From: DASQPR01 sp963797605
Lineage (GTDB): Bacteria > Actinomycetota > Actinomycetes > Mycobacteriales > Micromonosporaceae
Direction: 5' to 3'
Assembly: GCA_963797605.1 (NCBI GenBank)
Contig: CAWCPX010000017.1
Location: 558,001 to 622,000 of the forward strand
DNA: 64,000 nucleotides
Numbering within the stretch: position 1 is the stretch's first letter; the number at the start of each line of letters is the position of its first letter. The notes under the pieces are model-generated. The model saw only the letters and a program-made list of their open reading frames with translations, searched no databases and was not told the DNA's origin. Positions 34,922-43,035 of this stretch are shown piece by piece. Both the position numbers and the translations under genes were made by a program.

Positions 34922-35362
34922 GTGACCGAACTGCACGTCTCCAGCTTCGCCAGCCTCGACACCACCACGCTGTACGCGATCCTGCGGCTTCGTTCGGAGG
35001 TGTTCGTGGTCGAGCAGGACTGCGCCTACCAGGATGTGGACGGCCGTGACCAGGAGTCGGGAACCCGACACATCTGGATCACCGACGGAACGCCGACGCC
35101 ACTGGCTTACCTGCGGGTGCTGGCCGACGGTGACGTGGCCCGGATCGGGCGGGTGGTCGTCAGCCCACTCGCCCGGCGCCAGGGCCACGCCGCCACGCTG
35201 CTCCAACACGCGATCGAGTTGATCGGCACGCGGGAGGCCGTCCTGAACGCACAGACCTACGCGACCGACCTGTACGCTCGGGCTGGCTTCGAACCGGACG
35301 GGCCCGAATTCCTCGAAGACGGCATTCCGCACGTGACGATGCGTCGCCGCGCCCGAAACTGA
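34922..35362 (+). CDS. GNAT acetyltransferase, ElaA family
   Basis: Small acyltransferase of 146 residues. The ElaA hallmark LRLRSEVFVVEQDCAYQDVD (about 20-39) and the acetyl-CoA loop RIGRVVVSPLARRQGHAATL are clear, and the ending FLEDGIPHVTMRR is typical. The substrate of ElaA proteins is not established. It begins with a GTG 37 nt after the transporter ATPase; co-transcription is possible but a role in phosphonate use is not indicated. Confidence 0.88.
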   Translation: MTELHVSSFASLDTTTLYAILRLRSEVFVVEQDCAYQDVDGRDQESGTRHIWITDGTPTPLAYLRVLADGDVARIGRVVVSPLARRQGHAATLLQHAIELIGTREAVLNAQTYATDLYARAGFEPDGPEFLEDGIPHVTMRRRARN

Positions 35363-35485
35363 CGCACTGAGACCTCCCGCACGTTGCCGAAATGGTTCAC
35401 GTCGGCAACAATTGACAGCGCAAGCAAGTGACACAGGCGCGGGCTTCCACCGCGCCCATCCACGCTGTTTCAGGGAGTCCCCCAT

Positions 35486-36094
35486 ATGACCCAGACCGCC
35501 GCGTCTCTCGCCCTCTCCGCCGAGGCGCAGGACCTGCTGTTCCGCTCGGCCCGCACGGCCAACTCCTTCACCGACGCCCCCGTCACCGATGAGCACATCC
35601 AGGCCATTTACGACCTGATCAAGTGGGCGCCGACGTCGATGAACCTGCAGGCGCTGCGCGTCGTGCTGGTCCGCTCCGACGAGGCCCGCGCCCGCCTCGT
35701 TTCGCACATGGGCGACGGCAACAAGGCCAAGACCGGCAGCGCGCCGCTGGTCGCGATCCTCGCCGCCGACGTGAACTTCCACGACGAACTCCCGCGCACG
35801 TTCCCGCACTTCCCCGGCGCCAAAGACATGTACGCCGCGAACGACCAGGCCCGCGAGGCGACCGCTCGCCTCAACGCGTCGTTGCAGGTCGGCTACTTCA
35901 TCCTCGGCGTACGCGCGGCCGGCCTGGCCGCAGGCCCGATGACCGGGTTCGACGCGGACGGCATCAACGCCGACTTCTTCCCCGACGGGGAGCACAAGGT
36001 GCTCGTGGTCGTCAACATCGGCGAGCCGGGCGAGGGTGCGTGGTTCGACCGCCTGCCCCGCCTCGACTACGACGAGGTCATCACGACCGTCTAG
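35486..36094 (+). CDS. Malonic semialdehyde reductase family nitroreductase (RutE/HadB type)
   Basis: FMN-dependent nitroreductase-fold enzyme of 202 residues. It shows ARTANSFTDAPVTDEHIQAI, YDLIKWAPTSMNLQALRVVL and the C-terminal PDGEHKVLVVVNIGEPGEGA, the pattern of the RutE/HadB branch, which reduces malonic semialdehyde or acts on related small substrates. The ATG follows a GGGAG site. The upstream gap contains TTGACA at about 35413, possibly its -35. The gene appears monocistronic, with no rut genes beside it, so the physiological substrate is uncertain. Confidence 0.85.
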   Translation: MTQTAASLALSAEAQDLLFRSARTANSFTDAPVTDEHIQAIYDLIKWAPTSMNLQALRVVLVRSDEARARLVSHMGDGNKAKTGSAPLVAILAADVNFHDELPRTFPHFPGAKDMYAANDQAREATARLNASLQVGYFILGVRAAGLAAGPMTGFDADGINADFFPDGEHKVLVVVNIGEPGEGAWFDRLPRLDYDEVITTV

Positions 36095-36169
36095 ATCTGC
36101 GGTTCCGGCGGCCGGCTGCTCCGAAACTGGGTGGCCGGCCGCTCGCGTACCCCCGTAATCTCTTGCTCT

Positions 36170-36637
36170 ATGTCCTCCCCTGAGACGATCCGCACCGCCC
36201 GGCTCGAGTTGCGGCCGGTCTCCCCCGAAACCGCCCTCGCCGTGATCAACGGTGACCTCTCGGGCCTCGACGTCGGCGCCGGCTGGCCGCACGATGACAC
36301 CCGCGACGGCCTCGGTGGCGTGGCCCACGGCGCGAGCGCGTGGCTGGTCACGCTCGACGGCGTCGTGATCGGTGACTGCGGCACCCACGGTCCGGCCGAC
36401 GAGCAGGGCGACATCGAGCTGGGCTATGGCCTGGCAGCGCCCTTCCGCGGCCGCGGTTTCGGCAACGAGATGGCGATCGGGCTCACCGAGCACCTGCGAC
36501 GGCTTCCGGGCGTGCGGCGGGTCGTCGCCAACGAGGTGCTCGCCGACAACACCCCGTCACGGCGCGCGCTCGAGCGGGCCGGGTTCACCTGCGTGCGCGA
36601 AACCGACGACCTGTGTTGGTACGCGCTCGCCGCATGA
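36170..36637 (+). CDS. GNAT acetyltransferase (RimJ/RimL-like)
   Basis: Acetyltransferase of 155 residues. The N-terminal TIRTARLELRPVSPETALAV, the acetyl-CoA-binding AAPFRGRGFGNEMAIGLTEH and VVANEVLADNTPSRRALERA followed by GF are the usual GNAT_3 features. I use the ATG at 36170; earlier in-frame codons lack family similarity. Stand-alone gene with unknown acceptor. Confidence 0.85.
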   Translation: MSSPETIRTARLELRPVSPETALAVINGDLSGLDVGAGWPHDDTRDGLGGVAHGASAWLVTLDGVVIGDCGTHGPADEQGDIELGYGLAAPFRGRGFGNEMAIGLTEHLRRLPGVRRVVANEVLADNTPSRRALERAGFTCVRETDDLCWYALAA

Positions 36638-36741
36638 TCAGCGCCAATCTAGGGATACCCGGGAGCCAACATAGGTAGTCGTTGCCGATGCCCGCTGACG
36701 CCGTCGATTCGAGACTGGTGATCAGAAAGGAGCGTGCGATC

Positions 36742-37014
36742 ATGCCGCGATACATCGTTCAACGAACGTTCCCCGACGGACTGCACATCCCGCTCACCGA
36801 TGAGGGCGCCCAGACGTGCCTCAACGTCGTGGACGGCAACGCGGGCGTGGGCGTCACCTGGGTCCACTCGTATGTCAGCACGGACAAGAGCCTGACCTAC
36901 TGCGTCTACGACGGCCCGTCGCCCGAGGCGATCCGCGAGGCGGCGTCGGTCAACGGTCTGCCGGTGGATCAGGTCACCGAGGTCAAGGTGCTCGATCCGT
37001 ACTTCTACCGGTAG
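36742..37014 (+). CDS. DUF4242 protein (SCO4226-like, nickel-binding family)
   Basis: A 90-residue ferredoxin-like-fold protein. PRYIVQRTFPDGLHIP and GVTWVHSYVSTDKSLTYCVY, followed by the ending VDQVTEVKVLDPYFYR, mark the DUF4242 family; the Streptomyces member SCO4226 binds nickel, and the HSYVS and CVYDGPS positions correspond to its ligand region. I take the ATG at 36742, preceded by AAGGAG at 9 nt. Convergent with hemQ. Confidence 0.85.
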   Translation: MPRYIVQRTFPDGLHIPLTDEGAQTCLNVVDGNAGVGVTWVHSYVSTDKSLTYCVYDGPSPEAIREAASVNGLPVDQVTEVKVLDPYFYR

Positions 37015-37030
37015 GCCGTCCGGGGGTGTT

Positions 37031-37058
37031 CGGGCGCGCGCCATCCGGTGCGCGCCCG
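37031..37058. terminator. Hairpin between DUF4242 gene and hemQ
   Basis: CGGGCGCGC and GCGCGCCCG flank a 10-nt loop in the 49-nt gap between the two convergent stop codons. It could serve both transcripts. Confidence 0.65.
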
Positions 37059-37063
37059 CTCGG

Positions 37064-37798
37064 TCATGCCAGGCCGGCGACCAGTTCCTTGATCGTGCGG
37101 CGGCGGCCGGTGTAGAACGGCACCTCTTCGCGTACGTGCCGGCGGGTCTCGGACGCACGCAGCTCCCGCATCAGGTCCACGATCCGGTAGAGCTCATCGG
37201 CCTCGAACGCGAGCATCCACTCGTAGTCGCCGAGCGCGAAGCTGGCCACCGTGTTGGCTCGGACGTCGGGGAAGCCGCGCGCGAGCTTGCCGTGTTCGGC
37301 CAGAAGCCGGCGACGCTCGTCTTCGGGCAGCAGGTACCACTCGTAGGAGCGGACGAACGGGTAGACGCAGACGTACGCCTTCGCCTCTTCGGCGGCCAGG
37401 AACGCGGGCAGGTGGCTCTTGTTGAACTCGGCCGGCCGGTGCAGCGCCATCTGCGACCAGACCGGGGTCAGGTGCGATCCGAGGGCCGTGCGCCGGAACA
37501 GGCTGTACGCGTCCTGCAGGGCGTCGGCCGTCTCCGCGTGCCACCAGATCATCACGTCGGCATCGGCCCGCAACCCGGCCACGTCATAGGTGCCACGGAT
37601 CGTGACATCTTTCGACGCGAGCTGCTCGAACAGTCCGTCGACCTCGGAACAGAGCCCGCCCCGCATGACCGGCAGCGGCTTCGCGGCGCGGTAGACCGAC
37701 CACATCGTGTAGCGGATCGTCGCGTTCAACTCGCGGACACGGGCGGCGTTGGACTGCGCGGACTCGGGACCACCGTGGGGATCGTTCATGTCTGTCAT
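37064..37798 (-). CDS. hemQ: Coproheme decarboxylase HemQ
   Basis: Last enzyme of the coproporphyrin-dependent haem pathway: it decarboxylates coproheme to haem b with peroxide. The 244-residue protein has the chlorite-dismutase fold. The catalytic tyrosine lies in YPFVRSYEWYLLPEDERRRL, the proximal haem ligand is the His of LLAEHGKLARGF, and DYEWMLAFEAD is conserved. The ATG at 37798 overlaps the hemY stop (ATGA), so it is the third gene of the operon hemE-hemY-hemQ. Confidence 0.95.
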   Translation of the reverse strand: MTDMNDPHGGPESAQSNAARVRELNATIRYTMWSVYRAAKPLPVMRGGLCSEVDGLFEQLASKDVTIRGTYDVAGLRADADVMIWWHAETADALQDAYSLFRRTALGSHLTPVWSQMALHRPAEFNKSHLPAFLAAEEAKAYVCVYPFVRSYEWYLLPEDERRRLLAEHGKLARGFPDVRANTVASFALGDYEWMLAFEADELYRIVDLMRELRASETRRHVREEVPFYTGRRRTIKELVAGLA

Positions 37799-39192
37799 TC
37801 TCCCAGTGCCTGGATAACCTGTGTCGCCGCGGTCTCGCCGGAGCGTACGCACACCGGGATGCCGACGCCGTCAGCCACCGCTCCGGCCAGCGCGATCGTG
37901 GGCGGCAGGACGGCACGGGCCCGGGCGATCCGGTCGGCGTGCCCCGGCGCGTACTGCGGAAGCGCCCCGCCCCACCGGGTGACGGTGCTGGCCAGCGGTG
38001 CCACCAGCGGTACTCCGACGATCTTGGCGAGATCGTCGTACGTCAGCGCCGCGAGTTCCGCGTCGGAGCGTTGCAGCGCCTCCTCGTCGCCGTAGCGGCC
38101 GACGGAGGCGCGCAGGAGCACGGTGCCGTCGGGCTGCTCGCCCCATTTCGTGCTGAAAACGGTGATCGCTTTGACGAGCCGGCCCTCGACGGCCGGGATC
38201 AGGGCGCCGGAGCGGCCGGCGAGGTCGGTGTGGTCGAGCGCGCCGGCCGGGAAGACGTGCGTGACGAGCCCGATGCTGGCGTAGTCGAGCATGTCGACGA
38301 GGGCGGCGGCTTCTGCGTCGATGCCACGGAGCAATCGGGCGGACGGATGCGAGGGAACCGCGAGCACGACGGCGTCCGCCTCGACGGTTTCCGGCTCCGT
38401 GGTCGAACCGATCGTCAGCCGCCACGTGCCGGCCCGCGTCTCGTCGATCGACCGGACCGGCAGCCCGAGACGTACGGTCACCGACGGCATCGCGGCCACC
38501 ATCGCGTCGATCAGCCGGGTCAGGCCACCGTCGATCGTGGCGAAGACCGGACCGGCGGTCGGAGCCCGGCGCGCCAAGGCGGCGCGAACCGATGACCGCA
38601 GTGTGTTCTGCTCCCGCGTTGCCTGTGCCAGGCCGGGCATCGTGACCGCGAGCGACAGGTCGTCGGCGCGGCCCGCGTAGACGCCACCGAGCAGCGGGTC
38701 GACGAGGCGGTCGACGACTCCGTTTCCCGCTCGGGCGCGCACGAGTTCGCCGACGCTGATGTCGGCGCCGGGTGCGAGCACGGGGTGGCCGAGGTCGGCA
38801 TCGTCGCCGTCGGCCGGACCAAATACAGAGTCCATTGTAGAGACATCCACGGGTACGCCCATCAGCGTGCCGCCCGGAATCGACCGTAGATCGCCGTTCG
38901 TGAGGATTCCGGCGGCCGTGGTGACCGGGTGCCGGAGCGCGTCCGCGAGCCCGAGCCGCTCGGCCAGCCGTACGGCCGCACTGGGCCCACCGGCCGGGTC
39001 GTCGGCTTCGCGCGCGAGGAACGTCTCGGCGCCGGTCTCGACCGTCCGCCCGTCGATGGCGCCCGTGCGAAGCTTGCCGCCGAGGCGATTCGTGCCCTCG
39101 ATGAGCACGATGTCCGCTTCCGGCATCCGGTCGTGCAGCGTCAGCGCGGCGCTCAGGCCGGCGATGCCACCGCCGACAACGACGACGCGCAT
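37795..39192 (-). CDS. hemY: Coproporphyrinogen III oxidase (HemY/CgoX type)
   Basis: FAD-dependent oxidase that converts coproporphyrinogen III to coproporphyrin III. The 465-residue protein begins VVVVGGGIAGLSAALTLHDR, has GGKLRTGAIDGRTVETGAET at the usual position, IDGGLTRLIDAM in the middle and the C-terminal FAD motif ALAGAVADGVGIPVCVRSGE. The operon partner HemQ indicates the coproporphyrin rather than the protoporphyrin branch. The ATG at 39192 shares one base with the hemE stop; hemQ overlaps its own stop. Confidence 0.94.
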   Translation of the reverse strand: MRVVVVGGGIAGLSAALTLHDRMPEADIVLIEGTNRLGGKLRTGAIDGRTVETGAETFLAREADDPAGGPSAAVRLAERLGLADALRHPVTTAAGILTNGDLRSIPGGTLMGVPVDVSTMDSVFGPADGDDADLGHPVLAPGADISVGELVRARAGNGVVDRLVDPLLGGVYAGRADDLSLAVTMPGLAQATREQNTLRSSVRAALARRAPTAGPVFATIDGGLTRLIDAMVAAMPSVTVRLGLPVRSIDETRAGTWRLTIGSTTEPETVEADAVVLAVPSHPSARLLRGIDAEAAALVDMLDYASIGLVTHVFPAGALDHTDLAGRSGALIPAVEGRLVKAITVFSTKWGEQPDGTVLLRASVGRYGDEEALQRSDAELAALTYDDLAKIVGVPLVAPLASTVTRWGGALPQYAPGHADRIARARAVLPPTIALAGAVADGVGIPVCVRSGETAATQVIQALGE

Positions 39193-40236
39193 CAGCGTGC
39201 GGACAACTTGTGGACGAGATCGACGACCCGGGTGAGCACGTCGGGATCGGTCTCCGGCAGCACACCGTGGCCCAGGTTGAACACGTGACCGGAGGCCGCC
39301 CGGCCCTCCGCGAGAATCCGGCGGACCTCGCTCTCGAGGACCTCGTCCGGCGCGAAGAGCACCGCCGGGTCGAGGTTGCCCTGGAGGGCCCGTCCGTCGA
39401 CGAGGGCCGCAGCCCGGTCGAGGGGGGTACGCCAGTCGACGCCCACGACATCGGCGCCCGCCTCGCCCATCGCCGTCAGCAACTCGCGCGTGCCGACGCC
39501 GAAGTGGATCCGGGGCACGCCCGCGTCGGTGAGACCGCCGAGCACGGCAGCCGAGTGCGGCATCACGTACCGGCGGTAATCGGCCTCGGAGAGCGCACCG
39601 GCCCACGAGTCGAAGAGCTGCACCGCGCTGACCCCGGCCGCGATCTGCACCTCCAGGAAGGTCAGCGTGATCTGCGCCAGCCGCTCGCACAGCGCGTGCC
39701 ACAGGTCCGGCGCGCCGAGCATCAGGGCCTTGGTCTTGATGTGATTGCGTGACGGGCCGCCCTCGATGAGGTAGCTCGCGAGCGTGAACGGCGCGCCGGC
39801 GAAACCGATCAGCGGCGTGGACCCGAGTTCTGAAACCGTGCAGCCGGACGGCCTCGTCTACAAAGGACACGTCGGGCGGCGCGAGAGCCGGCACCCGATC
39901 GAGGTCGGCCATCGTGCGGATCGGCTCCTCGACGACCGGACCGACGCCCGCGACGATGTCGACACCGATGCCGGCGGCGGCGAGCGGGACCACGATGTCG
40001 CTGAAGAGGACCGCGGCGTCGACGCCGTGACGGCGGACCGGCTGGAGGGTGATCTCGCAGACAAGATCAGGACGGCGGGTGGTCTCCATCATCGGGACGC
40101 CGGTGCGCAGCGCCCGATATTCCGGAAGCGACCGGCCGGCCTGCCGCATGAACCAGACGGGCGTATGGGTGACCGCCTCGCCACGACACGCCGCGACGAA
40201 GGGTGAGACTGCTGTGGTGGGGAGTGCGGTAGTCAT
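39192..40236 (-). pseudogene. hemE: Uroporphyrinogen decarboxylase HemE (frameshifted)
   Basis: Cytoplasmic enzyme that decarboxylates uroporphyrinogen III to coproporphyrinogen III. The N-terminal hallmark TPVWFMRQAGRSLPEYRALR and the C-terminal FDSWAGALSEADYRRYVMPH and ILAEGRAASGHVFNLGHGVL are perfect, but the frame breaks at about 39835-39845 after SFVDEAVRL. Removing one base gives TVSELGSTPLIGFAGAPFTL and the normal continuation into YLIEGGPSRNHIKTKALMLG. As printed, the upstream part runs in frame into hemY, making a false hemE-hemY fusion. The gene should be essential, so I take this as a sequencing insertion. Confidence 0.92.
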
Positions 40237-40399
40237 CGGCGCCATCATCGCATGCGCGGATATGGGGGCTGGAAAGCGGGCAAGTTGCCCCAGTTTCCGC
40301 ACCAGCGGCAGGACTTCCGGACGCTTCGCGAGTATTGATGTGCAACGTCGTCGGCGCGGCACGCCCCATCGGCCCGTCCGACCGCAATAGGCTTGGCCC

Positions 40400-40975
40400 A
40401 TGGCACCGGAGATCGTGATGCCCGACTCGTTCGCGCGAGCTGTGGCCGGCATGAACGCGGTGACTCCACGCCCGGAGATTGTTCTCGAAGACGCGCCGCC
40501 GCCGCTGAAACTCGCGCCCTACGCGTTCGCGCTCGGCGGCACGGTCTCCCGCAACGGCGAAGAGGTCGCGACCGGGCGGCTGATCCTGCTCCACGATCCG
40601 GCGGGGCACGAAGCGTGGGACGGAAATCTGCGCCTCGTGACCTACGTAACCGCCGAACTCGAGTCCGAAATCGCCGACGATCCGCTACTTTCGGCCGTCG
40701 CGTGGAGCTGGCTCGTCGACGCGCTCGACGCCCACGAGGCGGCGCACCGCGCGATGGGCGGCACGGTGACGTTGACACTTTCGACCCGTTTCGGCGACTT
40801 GTCCGGTCCGCCGACGACCGCCGACTTGGAAATCCGAGCATCGTGGACGCCGGTTGACGACACGTTCGAGGCTCACATGCAGGCGTGGTGCGCGCTACTG
40901 GCATCGACGGCGGGGCTGCCGCCGCCCGGCGTGGGCGACCTGCCTGCTCGGGCGTCGCACCAGCGGGTCAGCTAG
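40400..40975 (+). CDS. DUF3000 family protein
   Basis: Conserved actinobacterial protein of 191 residues with no known function. Family features are FARAVAGMNAVTPRPEIVLE, LAPYAFALGGTVSR, RLILLHDPAGHEAWDGNLRL and the C-terminal ASWTPVDDTFEAHMQAWCAL. In many actinobacteria this gene lies between hemE and the ribonuclease D gene; here hemE is divergent next door, but ribonuclease D is displaced by about 3.7 kb of accessory DNA. Confidence 0.88.
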   Translation: MAPEIVMPDSFARAVAGMNAVTPRPEIVLEDAPPPLKLAPYAFALGGTVSRNGEEVATGRLILLHDPAGHEAWDGNLRLVTYVTAELESEIADDPLLSAVAWSWLVDALDAHEAAHRAMGGTVTLTLSTRFGDLSGPPTTADLEIRASWTPVDDTFEAHMQAWCALLASTAGLPPPGVGDLPARASHQRVS

Positions 40976-41880
40976 ACCCCTCGGTCAGCGACCTCCTCGG
41001 CCATCTAGCTCGTCGGCCATCTCGCCCCTCGGCCGGTTGTGCCTCGGCCATCTAGCCCCTCGGCCAGTTGCCCCCTCGATCGCCGCGGCACCCTGGGCCG
41101 CAGTGACCCCCGTTGGGCCGGACCTCACTAGCCTCGTCGCGAGTTCGGAGGGTTTCGGCACGCCAACGGATATACGTTGGGCAACTCCTATGTCGCGGCA
41201 CACATAACGATGCGCTCCACGTCACACCGTTCGCCAAACTCATAACCCCAGCCCGGCGACATGCCCCCACCGGACCACCGCGACACAGCAATCACACGCG
41301 CCGACGGATAACCGTCTGGCAGATCCCATGCCCCGCTCCACATCGCGATGCACTTTGCGTCATACCGTCCGCCAAACTCATAACCCGAGCCCGGCGACAC
41401 GCCCGCACCGGACCACCGCGACACGGTAAACACACGCCGCGCGCCGCCGACGAACATACGTTCGGCAGCTCCCATGCCGTGCTCCACATCGCGATGCACT
41501 TTGCGTCATAACGTCCGCAAAACTCATAACCCCAGCCCGACGACACGCCCCCGCCACCACCACGACAGGGCAATCACACGCGCGCTGACGAACACACGTT
41601 CGGCATCTCCTATGTCGCGGCACACATCGCGATGCAGTCCGCGTCATAACGTCCGCCCAACTCATAACCCCAGCGTCGCGACACGCCCGCGCCAGACCAC
41701 CGCGACACGCCGATTGCACGGCGGGGAGAGCGATTAAGCGCGTGAATCTTAATGGGCAAGCTGGGCGACCGAGTCGGGAGAAGCGTCGTGCAGTCGGGGC
41801 TACCCTTGCCCGTTCGTAGCCCCGACTGCCAACCAGACCTTGGCCGATTAGCGACCAGACGTTTCCGATTAGCGAACTGA
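40976..41880. other. Long intergenic region composed mainly of repeats
   Basis: About 900 bp with no supportable gene. The left part (40978-41075) has four degenerate copies of a CTCGGCCATCTAGCCC-like unit; 41165-41727 is an array of four ~140-bp repeats; the rest (41728-41880) is lower in GC and precedes the stop of a minus-strand gene. Open frames inside the array do not persist because one repeat step is not a multiple of three. Confidence 0.75.
41165..41727. repeat. Four tandem degenerate ~140-bp repeats
   Basis: A conserved core AACTCATAACCCCAGC occurs at about 41236, 41374, 41520 and 41658 (steps 138, 146, 138 bp). Each unit also carries ACGTTCGGCA-type, TCGCGATGCA-type and GACCACCGCGACAC segments in the same order. 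Units differ by many substitutions, so the array is old, yet the order is kept. No known element or RNA family is recognised; on the minus strand each unit could be read as a short peptide containing GYEFG, but frames break between units. Confidence 0.85.
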
Positions 41881-42933
41881 CTAGTCGGATTCGGCCTTCG
41901 CCACGAGGCACGCCTTGACCATCTTCTCCCAGTCCTTGTTGAACTCCGAGAGGCTCGCGTTCTCCAGGTTGATCAGGGTGTTCGCGTCCGTGACGCAGGT
42001 CATCAGGAGGCTGTTCGTGTGCTTCAGGTCGTTGATCTGACCGTCGCTCGTCTGCTTGGCTGACGCGGCGCCGTCCTGCGCCGTCTGCAACTGCTGCTTG
42101 AGCGTGTCGATCTGGCCCTTCTGGCTGGTGACCGTGGCGTTACTGCTGGCCAGGTGCTTCGCCGACTTGCTGGCGTCGCCGCTCTTGCCGAGGTAGAGCA
42201 CCGTCATCCCGGCTGCGACCAGCACGAAAAGGGCGGTCAACGCGGCGAACACGATCGTCGACTTCGGGCGCGACTTCTTCGACTCGGTCGGCGCCCCGGT
42301 CGGGTAGGCGGCTGTCGGGTAGCCGGTGGGCGCATAGCCGGCTGGGATGTAACCGGCGGGGGCGTAGCCGGGCTGCGGGGTGCCAGCTGGTGCGTAGGCG
42401 TAAGCGCCGCTCACCGGGATCCCGCTGGCGGGCACGCCCGATGCCGGGACCCCCGACGCCGGCATACCGGACGCCGGCATCGCGGAAGCGGGGACGGTCA
42501 ACGGGTCGTAGGCCGGGTAGGTCGCCGGGTAAGTCTGAGCGGGAGCGGCATAGGCGGTCGCCGCGTCAGGCGCCACGTAGGTCGGCGTCTCAGCCGGTGC
42601 CGCATAGGTCGGCGCGGCGTCCGAGGTCGCATAGGCCACTGCCTCAACCGGTGCCGCGTAAGTCGGGGCCGACGCGGCGTCAGTCGAGGCCGCTGCCGCG
42701 TAGGTCCCCGGCTCGGCGACTGTCGGGGCGGGTGCGGCGTAGGTCGGGGCCGGCGCCGCGTAGGCCGACGGCTCGGCGACTGCCGGTTCCGGGTTCGCCG
42801 GAGCCTCGGCCGCAGCATAGGCCGCCGTCGACTCGACGGGCGTCGCCTGCGCCGGAATCGCGATCGCTGGCGGCCAGGGCAGTGCCTCCGTGGCGGCCGG
42901 CGTGGGTTCCGTGGGAGTTTCCGGGTGGGACAT
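41881..42933 (-). CDS. Ala/Pro/Tyr-rich single-span membrane protein with coiled-coil exterior
   Basis: A 350-residue protein with no family I recognise. Residues 1-225 are low-complexity: repeats of YAAPAPT, PASGMPASGVPASG and PAGYxPAGYAPTG types. Then a basic patch KKSRPKS, one membrane span STIVFAALTALFVLVAAGMT (about 225-245) and a C-terminal domain of about 100 residues with a heptad-like stretch KGQIDTLKQQLQTAQDGAAS and two cysteines. The Pro-rich part should be cytoplasmic and the coiled coil outside. It is 102 nt downstream of the HtrA-like protease gene, same strand, with the same overall architecture. Confidence 0.75.
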   Translation of the reverse strand: MSHPETPTEPTPAATEALPWPPAIAIPAQATPVESTAAYAAAEAPANPEPAVAEPSAYAAPAPTYAAPAPTVAEPGTYAAAASTDAASAPTYAAPVEAVAYATSDAAPTYAAPAETPTYVAPDAATAYAAPAQTYPATYPAYDPLTVPASAMPASGMPASGVPASGVPASGIPVSGAYAYAPAGTPQPGYAPAGYIPAGYAPTGYPTAAYPTGAPTESKKSRPKSTIVFAALTALFVLVAAGMTVLYLGKSGDASKSAKHLASSNATVTSQKGQIDTLKQQLQTAQDGAASAKQTSDGQINDLKHTNSLLMTCVTDANTLINLENASLSEFNKDWEKMVKACLVAKAESD

Positions 42934-43035
42934 CTATGCCTCCTGGCATGTGGGGGGTTCGTGCAAGGCAAGTTCGAAGCGAGGTTCGCGAGCCACGCGA
43001 AGCAAGCGGGAAACAGACAGGCGGGAGCCGGAAGG

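Noticed and set aside
37795..40452. A hemE-hemY fusion protein
   Set aside because: The C-terminal half of HemE is present in another frame, and hemY has its own ATG overlapping the hemE stop; the fusion results from one extra base.
41188..41911. Minus-strand open frames within the ~140-bp repeat array
   Set aside because: The same repeated sequence is read in different frames in different units because one step is 146 bp, so there is no consistent protein.
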